A stretch of DNA of 64,000 nt, from the NCBI RefSeq assembly GCF_027596085.1, contig NC_072462.1:16406921-16470920 (forward strand), written 5' to 3'. The notes beneath the pieces were generated by a model that did no database searches, was not told where the DNA came from, and worked only from the letters and a program-made list of their open reading frames with translations. Every line of letters starts with the position of its first letter. Positions within the stretch are counted from its first letter, which is position 1. Positions 54,601-64,000 of this stretch are shown piece after piece. Made by a program: the position numbers and the translations under genes. Source of the stretch: Anoplopoma fimbria (taxonomy: Eukaryota > Chordata > Actinopteri > Perciformes > Anoplopomatidae).

Positions 54601-54882
54601 AATGCACCCCTGGCAGAAGGTGTGATCACAGGGCAGGGACACCGGCTGCTTGAAGAGATCCAGGCAGATGGAGCAGGTAAGGTCTCTGCTGATTCTGTGT
54701 GCTGAGCTTTTGGTTACTTTCACAGCTGTGGGAGGCTGTCGCAGCTTTTCCATCGCTGCAGAAAAGTCTCCTTCCTTTGTTTTCCAACTTTTCCTGTCTG
54801 GCTTTACCCCCTGGTTTAATTTTTCCAAGTTCTGCAGATAAACCGTCTGGATTTTCTTCACTTCTTTCTGATTCTTGCTCAT
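51692..54882 (-). CDS. TRIM family E3 ubiquitin ligase (RING, B-box, coiled coil, PRY-SPRY), NF7/TRIM39-like
   Basis: Predicted RING ubiquitin ligase. Six exons in transcript order: 54882-54253 (630), 53894-53799 (96), 53526-53293 (234), 52611-52589 (23), 52497-52382 (116), 52236-51692 (545 nt); 547 residues. The 96/234/23/116 pattern is stereotyped for PRY-SPRY TRIM genes and supports every boundary. RING ligands C70, C73, C85, H87, C90, C93, C112, C115; B-box 2 ligands C166, H169, C177, C185, C188, H194, H197; coiled coil about 215-330; then the linker FAGPLQYRVWKSM and PRY-SPRY with LGSQGFTHGRHYWEIEV and VSFYNAECMAHLYTF. The start at 54882 gives about 69 residues of Lys/Gln-rich sequence before the RING, longer than most TRIMs but like amphibian NF7. 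No frameshift or stop, so apparently functional. Orthology within this large fish family is unresolved. Convergent with bmp1. Confidence 0.9.
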
Positions 54883-57800
54883 TCCTTTGCCTTGATTGTT
54901 TTCCTTTGTTCGGGCTGTACAGCTGGACCTCCACGTCCTTCCTCTCCTGCAGAATGCGGCTGCTCTCCTTGGCCTCCAGTCTTCCTGTTGATTGTGGGGG
55001 GAATGAAGTGGGTGGTGCAGAAGCAGCCACAGCCTCTCACATCCACAGCAGATAGTGAGTGGATTTCAATGGGCCCACCCTTTTCCCTCCAGACTGACAT
55101 CACATCTTAGTAAGGAAACCGAGGCGGGCCATGGATATTCTATCCTTGGCATGTTTGTTTAGTGAAGTCTGGCCAGTAAGTGCAAGAAAGTCCTGCTCCA
55201 CTAAACTCTTAATCTGCTGTAGAGTAACTACAGAAAAATCTAAATCCATTCTAGTGTGTGTGGGTGTGTGAGAACAACCATGAGTGTGTATTAGACAGAG
55301 AGAGAGAGAGCGCAACATGAAATTTGTGAGCAGTAACAGATTTCCTGTTTCTTTTTGTGGCAACGCTCTCTGCCAGTAAGTAATTATTGTCACGGAAGGG
55401 TAAACAAGACCATCAAGAGATTTACACAGAGAAAAAATAACGTCCTGCAGGCAGAAGCCCCGCCATGAGCAAATACTGCAGTCATCCTCTGAGTTTCTTT
55501 TCCCCATCCAGTTATTAGGACAGATAGTTACAGTTTGGTCCCTGAGGGCTGGAACATCTGTCCAGTAAATTAGAGTTTATTTACACAACGCTTGTTGAGT
55601 GTTTTTATGTGACTTATTTCAAAGAAAAAAAGCCTTGACAAATATCAGCATGTGAACAGTTCAAATATAACTGGGTGTTACATCTGGCTAATCACCCTGT
55701 ATGGCAGTAAAGTCAATAGAGACACCATGTGATTATTCACTAGAACATAATCAAAGGTCAGGAGAGCGAAACTAGGATTATGTAAAAATGTAAAATGCAT
55801 GTGCCAGCAAGAGAAAGATTAACAAATGTAGCACATTTAACATCTTATCTGGAGAGTGGAGTTTAATCAGACTTTTTGAGTCTTTTGTTGAACTTGTATC
55901 CTTGAAAAGCCTGACACAGCAAGCAGGTCAACAGCTAACTTGTCAGGTTCTGGCCAATGGTGACATCTGGTGTCTGAACTGAAAATTACACAAAGATGAA
56001 TTATTATACACTACCAAAAAACAAAACAAAAAATTAGACCAGTTAGTGATGCAATACATGCTTATAATAGGGTTTTTTTGAGTGAAAAATCTTTAATTAT
56101 TTGGTAATCAAACTATTTTCAAATGCAGTGAAGTAAAAGTAGAAATACATATTATTGACATAAGCGCAAATTCCTAAATAAAATAAATTATACAGCATAT
56201 GTATAGCAAGTAGACGTTTGGAAAATGTAGATCTAGTCACACAGAGGCCCTGGGACTCAGATCTCAGTGAGAAAACAGAAGAGTGCACAAGTGTTAAATA
56301 ATAGAAAGCAAATAAGAAACAAACATCATTCTCTGTGTGCATTGTGCATCATTTTCCAACCAAAAACCTTAACAGTGTTATTTCACACAGACCTAGGATA
56401 AGGCAAAGATGGGGATGAGGAGCTGATAAAGCTGTGTGTGAGGGATCAGGTTATATTTAAATCTGTGGAGAGACGGTTCAGGTGTGACATCAGTCATTGC
56501 TCCAGTAGTAGGTCACCCCTGTCTCCTCTCCCTGTGGTTTAGACCACCAGGACGATTGCAGATGTGCTGCAGAAGTGACCTCTGAACCCAGTCGCTGTCT
56601 GTGGTGCTGAAGAGCTGCTGGGCGCTGTCTGTGGTGCTGAACATGTACAGGTATGAAACCCTGTGGAGTGACGTGTCTCACATGTTCCACAACCACAAAA
56701 CATTTATATGATTTGTATTTTGCAGAACTTGTGTGCGTGTTTCCGAAAGCAAACAAAGACAAAGGCTCCTGCTCCAATTGGGATGATTGACATAGCAAAC
56801 AAACTGGAAAACTATTTCTCTCCATAGTATTTTTTATTTGATATAGTTCTGTTTATCTTACTTTGAGTTTTCCAGGTCTTTATATCTGTTTATAGCTCCT
56901 TACCTCTTGTGCACACAACATACTTATCCCATGTGAAAGTTAGAACACAATAAGATTACACAAGATGAATACTTGTCAAATACCATCACATCCATGGATG
57001 CAAGAAGAAAATGGCAATATAATCTGAAAATGTGATTGACTGCATTCCATAAATTAATTGATGGCAGACAGTGTAATTAACTTGTAACCTTCAGTGGTCC
57101 CTAATAAGGAGGACCATCTTCAGAGCTGCTCAGACCTGCACACACGTAATTAACACACAAAACAGATTAGGATTGTGGAGTTAATTAAAACGTTGACATG
57201 CCTTAGCATTACGATTCCTGTAAACCTCATGGGTCAGTAAAAATAAGTGGGGTGCAGCAGAGGGGAAGTGAAGTGGTTATAGTATTGCTTCCAGTGTGGA
57301 AAAAAAGAAAGTTCCATTTGGTACTTGATTATAGCTTTTTACTCAAATTAAAATTGTGGGAGGTAAATTAGATGGTTAGCAACAGCATGTGTCAGTATTT
57401 TATTGTATAGTTTTTTTTTATTGGGATATCTGTGGAGTGTTTATTTTGATACCTTTTATAGTTTTGCTTTATGTTTGAACGTTTGGGAAAAGCATTATAT
57501 CACCGAATAGTGTAAAAAAATTAAAATAAATAACAAACCTTTAATTTCTTCTTTGCTATGAGGCTGTTTATCTGCATCTACCACTGTTACATATCAGGGC
57601 TACCTATGATCATGTTTCATACAAAAGGAGGAGAGGCAGTGGATCTTTGTGGCACAGCTAGAGACAAAGTGTGAATATGTGCACAAATGTGTGCGGCCAA
57701 GCATGTGAGTGTTAGTGACAAATTCTGAAAGAAAATGCAACATTTATGAGGACAGAGAGAAAATAAAAGACACTCTCTTTCACAGACACACAAACACTCA

Positions 57801-59520
57801 GAGAAGGCACATCTGCACTGAACACACACACACCCTCAATTAAACTCTGAGCCGATATGTAAGGCACCGGGGAAACTGGAGGCTCTCTGGAACTTGTGAG
57901 GCTAAAAATAGCCTCAGTTTCTGCAGGAGAAAGAGACCTGTAGGAAGATAACAGGCACAAGGACAGAAAATAATTTCTCCAATCATGATGTTGGTGATAA
58001 ACATTGGTTAATAATTTAATTTCAATTTCATATTGTTTTGCCTTGCTAGTGGCAAGGTGACTTTGATGATCCCATGATTTTTACTTTAGTACCATCATTG
58101 AGTCGATATTTGAAATTTTTCGAATACACAGGTTTATGATTAAATACCTGCAAAACGAATGACATTCCTGTCAACCTCAGTTGTTCTGCTAGACTTCAAC
58201 ATGTTAGTATTGTCATTGTAAAATACAGTGCTGGTATCTAGTCCAATGTTTCTTATCTAGATTAAAAGGAGACTTTGATTTCAACAAAGTGAACTACATA
58301 TTTAGTTCTTTCCATCAGCTAAACCCATCTTTCTCTCTTTTCTCTCCTTCCCTCCCTATTGATCGTTTTTTGTGATTTCCCCCGACCATAAAGAGCCCCC
58401 TCCTCCTTATGACTTTCATAGAATTATAGAAGAGGCACTTAAGCAGATGCAGAAACAATGTTTTTGCATATTTTGGGCTGAGGAGGCATCTTCCTGCACT
58501 CGTATTCATTTACCTTCCAAGTGAATGTGAAACCACGGACAGAAGCAGGTGCACAGCACATAGTGTGCTCACACTGGGCTATAATGTCACATTTCAAAGT
58601 CAGATTGAAGCAATGTTGCAGCATGATGCCATTTAGACTGGTTTCAGGACTTTTCAGGACTACATACGACCTGCGTATTCAATGCTGATGGGAAGTTTTG
58701 TTGTTTTCTATAGTTTGAGAAGAATTGGCAAGAACAAACCAACAAAAAAATACACCTTAAGTCCCCATCATGTATCAGGGAGACCACCCCACAATATTTA
58801 TTGTAATATTTATATATATATATATATAAGCACCGAAATAACTAAAATGGTGCTAAAAATGTAAATAAATGTGTCAATTAAGTAAGATCTTCTTCTTCTC
58901 CTATTTTTTATTATTACAACTGAGCAGGATCACACAGACAGCCAAGTGCACTGAGCCATAAAATAAGCAAATCTATTTGGACAGTATGTGAGTAAGAATC
59001 ACAGCAATCCTCTTTAATTTCCTCAGAGAGTCGCACCGTCAGAGCCTGTCTGAGTTTGGACTCATAAGCCATCACCGCAGGTTATAATATGTCTGGCATT
59101 TCTAATAATACGTGTCACGATGTGAACACCTCATCACCACCTCGCTCCTTCTGTCGCTCTATAAATTGTTTGCCTCGTCTTCACTTGTTGAGAGCAGCTC
59201 AGGCTTTGATGCTCGTTCTGTATCTGTTAAGGATCACAACTGTCCTGAAGATCACTGACTGGATCCTGTGTTGATGCTTTGACTCTTCAGGTTTGAGTGT
59301 TTGTTTAATCTCTAGCTGTGATGATTGTAGTTTTATAGTGTTTATCTTCAGCTTGGTGTGTGAGCTCAGCCCTCTGAGCAGCTCTGCTCCTCCTCCAAAT
59401 GGCTGTTTTCTCTCTGTCTCTGCATGCTGCTGCAGATCACCTCAGGGTCCTTTGAGGAGCGTGAGCAGAGAAGGATTGCAGCGATTTAATCTGCAAAACG
59501 GCAACACACTTCCAGACGCA
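54883..59520. other. Divergent interval between the TRIM gene and kcnip3
   Basis: About 4.6 kb that should hold both promoters, the TRIM 5' UTR and the kcnip3 5' UTR. No further coding exon recognised. A 17-bp direct repeat (GCTGTCTGTGGTGCTGA) occurs near 56595 and 56624. A 134-codon minus frame at 54626-55030 overlaps the TRIM first exon in another frame, and I consider it non-coding. Confidence 0.5.
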
Positions 59521-62500
59521 ATGCAGGTACAATAAACATTCATTGTAATATACTTTATTTATGCAGGGATAGACTAGCATGCAGAATGATGCATTATTGT
59601 AATATTCCTGTATGTGCTTATAGTGTACCTATAGTACTTTTTAGCTGAATTACTGTGATTTTTGTCCTTTCTAATTTATCAGCAGCAGAAAGTCGTAACG
59701 CTTCATTGAGCATTATAGAGAAAAAGCATTGGACCGTACATTTTAGTGAGGCATGCATTGATGTTTCCAGTGTTAGAAGAAGTAGCCGTCTCTGGCATAG
59801 TTAATACTGTAAGTTATATAAACATACTCATTTACAAGTAAAAGTCCTGCGTTCAAAATGTATCTTAAGTTAAATTACAGAAGTATTGTCAGCTAAATTT
59901 AAATATACTATTGGGGTGGTGTTAATATTATTGCATTTACATTAGCAGCATGTTATGCTGACTTGTTGATAACTTTTACTTGTTTATATGCTGATTGATT
60001 GTTTGGTATTTAGACCACACCGCTATAATGTCTGTATGGATTAAAATATCTGAGGAACGTTTCCAGCACCTTGTTGAATCTGTGAAACTAGCGATGCCAA
60101 TGTCTCTTTTATTAGGTTGTCTGATATGAGGAATTTGTTTTAGGATTGTGTGCGTCTGTGTGCGTGTGTTTGTGTGTTTGTGTGCTTGCAACGGTAACAT
60201 ATGTGATGATCAGTGGAGGATGGTCGCCCACGGCGTTCATGATGGTTTAGATGATCACAGGGAGCCTCTCACTACTCGGCACACATGGCTTCAGTCCTTT
60301 GAATAATGCAGCGCTCTGGATGTGAATACCCCAAGTCACCCTCTACTTCAGATCTATCAGAACAGATTTTCAGAAATCTTAAATGGGTCACAGATTATTT
60401 AGTTTGACTGGTGGTTTAACATTTGCTTGATATATTATCGGGTTAACCCTAAGAAGTAATTGTGTAACTATGTGTTTGTGTACGGTCTGTGTCTGTTTGT
60501 TTTTGTGTTCCTTTGGAGGGTCCATCAAGTATCAGTCTTAGTGTTTCATTCAAAGTCATCTTTCAGCTCTCAGTGGCAGCCATCTCTGATCTTTTATTGA
60601 TGTGGTTTTAAGGAGTGTGAATTATTGAGCGATATTCTCGATGTTCTTTATGCTTTGGCATCCTTTCAAATCCAAATAGGGGACCAGGGGGGACAGAGGA
60701 GCTCCCATGATAGCATCCCCCTATCTGTGTTCTCTACAAACTCTCCACAATGCACCTTTGTAAATCCCTTTCATCACAAGCAAGTAAAATACTTTGCAGA
60801 GACAAAGAAAAAGGATTGAAGAAAAAGCCACAAAAGGAGGGAAGAAGACTCTGAAAGGCTGCAGATGTAGTAGCACCGGGCAGGACATTGTGCAATAACA
60901 CTGACATTGGCTATGAGTCAACACATACTGTATGGGAGTGAGAAACACAGTCCAACAAATATGAGAAAACTAAGTAATCAAAATGAAAAGTAATAACAAA
61001 ACACAGAAGCCTCACAGTTATCATCCTTGGATTATTAAACGGTTGATTGGTTGTGCTATTTAAATCGGACTCAGAAATTCCTAAATGTAAAGCTTTATTA
61101 TCACTGAAATATTCATCAGAATATAGAAACACTGCGTGTGCATCCAGTGTGAGATGAGAAGATGTTATGTGTTCGTAAAAATAACTAGAAACAAGAGAGA
61201 TGGCATGTCCCCTATTCTCATAAGTGCTCATGTAACAAGAATATTTGATTTTTTTTCTCCAATTATTTCTCTCTTTTTCTGAAACCAAGCACGTTTAAAA
61301 CTTATTTGATATTTCTTAATATATATAATGCATGAAAAAGGCCACCACTTTAGAAAGCTTCATAAACGGATCCTTTCCTTTACTGCAATGTTAAAATGTG
61401 CTTGACATGAATGCAGCATGTAGTTGCCCTGCAACCACATAAAGATAATCACTTCTTCTTTTCTCAGCATTTGAGTATTGATTACTGAGCTATTGGTCTT
61501 TTCATCCAAACTCACAAGTTGGCTGGATGTCTTTAAGTTACCTCACTAAAGTACGTTTTAACATAGAAAGCTATCAAAGCAGATGTATCTTGCCAAACCT
61601 GCTGTCATACCACCATATAATTACAAATATGTAACTTGTCCTACCAAAAAGGCATTAATGGAAGGTTATATTAGAGGGAAATGTGCTTATATCTGTGAGA
61701 CACTGCCTTTTCATGTCTTTAATTCAGGACACTACATTAAAGTGTTAAGGGGTTTGCTCTTTGTAACTTTTATTCGATACCAGATGGTGATTTTGGGTTC
61801 TACACCCAGTGAGTAGTCTTGAGAGATCTACTGGAGTCTAAGAGACCTGATGAGACATGACGACAGAGGGATGATGTGTAAATGATGATGCCAAACCAGA
61901 GACACTGCATATATATGGTCAGCTCCAGGGCGCTCCAAAATGTATTTTCTTTGCATTCCTGTCAGCATGTGCAGTTTGAGGCTCTGCAAAAAGGAACATT
62001 ATTAACTTTCCTAATCAATTATACCAACAACAAGACTGAGTCTACAGTCATGCTAGCAGCTCTGTGAGGTTGTATTTTGGCACGGCAGTGCTGTAACCTC
62101 AATGCATGCTAACATGCTCATGTTGACAATGCTAACATGCTGATGCTAAGCAGGTTTCATTTTGTATTATGTTCATCAGCTTTGTTTAGCATGTAAGTAT
62201 GCTATCATATACTAATACGCGCTAATCACAAAGTATAGCTAAGGCTGATGGGAATGTCATTAGTTTGCATATGTTTGTTTATAATTCAACGTATTGGACT
62301 GAAATTATGAACTGACATGGAACTAGATGAAAAGTCAACGGATCAACAAAGTTATTACAATTCATCCATCGGAGAATATGAAACACTGCACCAGATTACA
62401 TGGAAATCAATCCAATGGTTATTTTAAAACCATAAACGAGAACTTCATGGTGGCACACAAGGAAAAATCAGTGGATCTCCAAAGTCATTAGGATTCATCC

Positions 62501-63102
62501 TCTGGGCACCAAGAATATAATTTCATGGATATCCATTGAATAATTGTTTAGATATTTCAGTGGTGGACCATTGGAATCCCTAGAGCCAAAATGGAAATAA
62601 TTATTGACACTTAAATCAAATATTGAGTCATGAATATGAATTACACAATTGACTCAATAAAGAAGAAAGGAGAAGAGGAACCTATAGCCTTTTGCTAAGT
62701 TTGGACACACATACAAGGAATTTGCTGAACAAGGTTGACTGTTATGACATGGAAGATATACTAGCTGGGTTGTGTGTCTCGATCTCCAGGCAGAGAGGCT
62801 TGGTTTGTTCTTCCAGCTGTGTCCATGTGGCCCCTCTGATGGTGACTTTTAAAGGTGCAGAAGCACCATGAGGTCTGCCTTCTGTCTTTTCTCTCTCAGA
62901 GGACACTTTCTTCTCTGTCTCCCTCAGGCGGATGGAAAGGCAGTGGATGGCGGCCTGCTGCCTGAGGCCAATGGGAAGGATCCAAACCCGGGTTCACAGA
63001 CAGACGGCTCCAAGTGGGAGAAACCACGGCTCACGCGTAAATCTCTGATGAAGTGTTGTCTCGTCAAGTGGATTATCGCCAGTACCGCGCAACAGGGTCC
63101 AG
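59521..63102 (+). CDS. kcnip3: Kv channel-interacting protein 3 (calsenilin/DREAM), 5' part
   Basis: EF-hand protein of the neuronal calcium sensor group; it modulates Kv4 channels and acts as a calcium-dependent repressor. Two exons are visible. The first contributes only ATG CAG (59521-59526) before donor GTACAA. The second, 62928-63102, follows acceptor CTCCCTCAG and encodes 58 codons plus one base, then donor GTACCA. The segment WEKPRLTRKSLMKCCLVKWI continuing IASTAQQG closely matches the N-terminus specific to KCNIP3 (human WQRPRLSRQALMRCCLVKWI), including the tandem Cys. The human protein also begins Met-Gln, supporting the tiny first coding part. The EF-hand exons lie beyond 64000. An unspliced start at 62868 is open in frame but would read through the pyrimidine tract. 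The first exon probably begins upstream of 59447; its 5' end is unknown. Confidence 0.82.
59770..59900 (+). repeat. Interspersed teleost repeat, family B (copy 3)
   Basis: GTGTTAGAAGAAGTAG, ACTCATTTACAAGTAAAAGT, CCTGCGTTCAAAATGTATCT and TTACAGAAGTATTGTCAGCT match the blocks at 37905-38060 and 39080-39200 in the same order. Confidence 0.6.
62060..62600 (+). repeat. Interspersed teleost repeat, family D (TGCTAACATGCT type)
   Basis: Starts with GCTCTGTGAGGTTGTATTTT, then ATGCTAACATGCTCATGTTG, AAGTATAGCTAAGGCTGATG and GGAATGTCATTAGTTTGCAT. Two internally related units follow: GATGAAAAGTCAACGGATC with ATTACAATTCATCC, and AGGAAAAATCAGTGGATC with ATTAGGATTCATCC. This is a frequent perch-like fish repeat. 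Copy is diverged; class unknown to me. Confidence 0.65.
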
Positions 63103-63672
63103 GTACCAGCACATAGAGATACACACCACCAGGATAACAAACAACAACAATACAGTATAATGAAAATGTGCATTACTTTGTGTGACAGCAGGGGGAGTGG
63201 GTCTTGAAAAAAGCCATAGGGCGGCGGCCTTCATCTCCTGCACTTCAGAATAAATTAATTTTAAAGCATCTGCACCATCTACAGTATATATCTACTGTAT
63301 GTTCTCGCCCTTTTATTCCCCCTATTCAGTGTTTACCGCACAGCCCTCTCTCTTCACCAAACACCTCTTTATTTCAGCAGATAATCAATCAATGAATGAT
63401 CATAAAATACCTCTGCCAAGTGTGGAGTATATAAGATGAGCTGTCAGACAGAGATCCTTTGCTTTATAGTCAGATGAAGAGCACAGTATCTTCCACTGAC
63501 TGCACCTACATGCCTCCTTTCTCTCTGTTTATGTAAATTATAGACATTGTACTTCTGTACAGGCAAACTGTGTGCATGCACTTGAAAGGCAGGACAGACA
63601 TTCATTCCTGCAGTCTGTCCGAGCAATAACAAAACAAAAGACCCTCTAATACATTAATCAGCCTGGGTAAGA

Positions 63673-63747
<75 letters not shown>

Positions 63748-64000
63748 TACACATACACATACTGATGGATAGACAAAATGTCATTTACTGCTTCTCTCTG
63801 CCAACTGACAGGTGGCCATGTGCCTCAGACAGGACGTTGATGAAAACAATAACAGAACAAATGCTCTGACGGCTGACAAACCATCACTTCACACAGGCAA
63901 ATTATAAAGTTTGAGTATAACAATGTACTACACCACTAATTTGGACTTAAGTAAGGAAATGGTCCTGTTCTTTTATTTATGAGGCCTTTAACTATATTTG
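63103..64000 (+). other. kcnip3 intron (continues past window)
   Basis: No further exon recognised before the window ends. Contains the AT/AC microsatellite at 63677-63755. The next exon should encode the start of the EF-hand core. Confidence 0.6.
63677..63755. repeat. (TA)n followed by (CA)n microsatellite
   Basis: About 57 bp of alternating TA, then ACACACACACATACACATACACAT-type sequence. A minus-strand Tyr-Ile frame over it is an artefact. Confidence 0.95.

Larger units (their letters stand above)
59527..62927 (+). other. kcnip3 intron between first two coding exons
   Basis: About 3.4 kb of intron containing a family B copy (59770-59900) and a family D repeat (62060-62600). No other exon recognised. 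Confidence 0.65.

Noticed and set aside
54626..55030. 134-codon minus-strand frame overlapping the TRIM first exon
   Set aside because: It runs offset by one base through the RING-coding region and has no domain; the frame starting at 54882 carries the RING and B-box.
56580..56641. 17-bp direct repeat GCTGTCTGTGGTGCTGA
   Set aside because: Only two short copies; a simple local duplication with no further structure.
62868..62927. In-frame ATG upstream of the kcnip3 exon giving a longer unspliced N-terminus
   Set aside because: The added residues are translated from a pyrimidine-rich CTCAG acceptor tract; the spliced Met-Gln start fits the family better.

Overview
This is a vertebrate genomic window: intron-rich genes with GT-AG splicing, long introns, dinucleotide microsatellites and interspersed repeats of kinds familiar from ray-finned fish. 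Gene content and repeat types point to a teleost, probably a percomorph. Species was not determined. There is no prokaryotic, viral or CRISPR content.

Five protein genes are recognisable. (1) aak1 (+, 818 to 12157, 5' end outside the window): AP2-associated Numb-family kinase with an endocytic tail, plus a phase-compatible alternative last exon at 17017-17729 that looks like the long AAK1 form. (2) antxr1 (-, 33356 down to about 21910): anthrax toxin receptor 1/TEM8, a vWA-domain single-pass adhesion receptor, 18 coding exons, with an apparent reading-frame break in the proline-rich tail. (3) bmp1 (+, 36215 to 49617): tolloid/BMP1 procollagen C-proteinase, 20 coding exons, complete. (4) A TRIM gene (-, 54882 to 51692) with RING, B-box, coiled coil and PRY-SPRY, in the stereotyped six-exon layout of 630, 96, 234, 23, 116 and 545 nt. 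(5) The 5' part of kcnip3 (+, from 59521, 3' end outside the window): calsenilin/DREAM.

Layout: aak1 and antxr1 converge, antxr1 and bmp1 diverge from a roughly 2.9 kb interval, bmp1 and the TRIM gene converge, and the TRIM gene and kcnip3 diverge. AAK1 and ANTXR1 are also close neighbours and convergent in human 2p13, so that pairing is old. The genes share no pathway: clathrin endocytosis, matrix adhesion, matrix processing, ubiquitin ligation and calcium-dependent K-channel/transcription control. ANTXR1 and BMP1 both act on collagen-rich matrix, but nothing in the sequence ties their regulation together.

Non-coding content: at least four dispersed repeat families (several in more than one copy), a LINE L2/Maui-type 3' tail flanked by a perfect 13-bp target-site duplication, several long microsatellites, two short perfect inverted repeats, and a possible two-exon transcript inside bmp1 intron 1. 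I found no convincing undescribed biological system. The best leads are the antxr1 tail frame break, the aak1 long-form exon, an unusual Cys in the aak1 kinase alphaC helix, and the intronic transcript candidate. All gene calls come from reading translated exons against remembered family sequences; no search was run.
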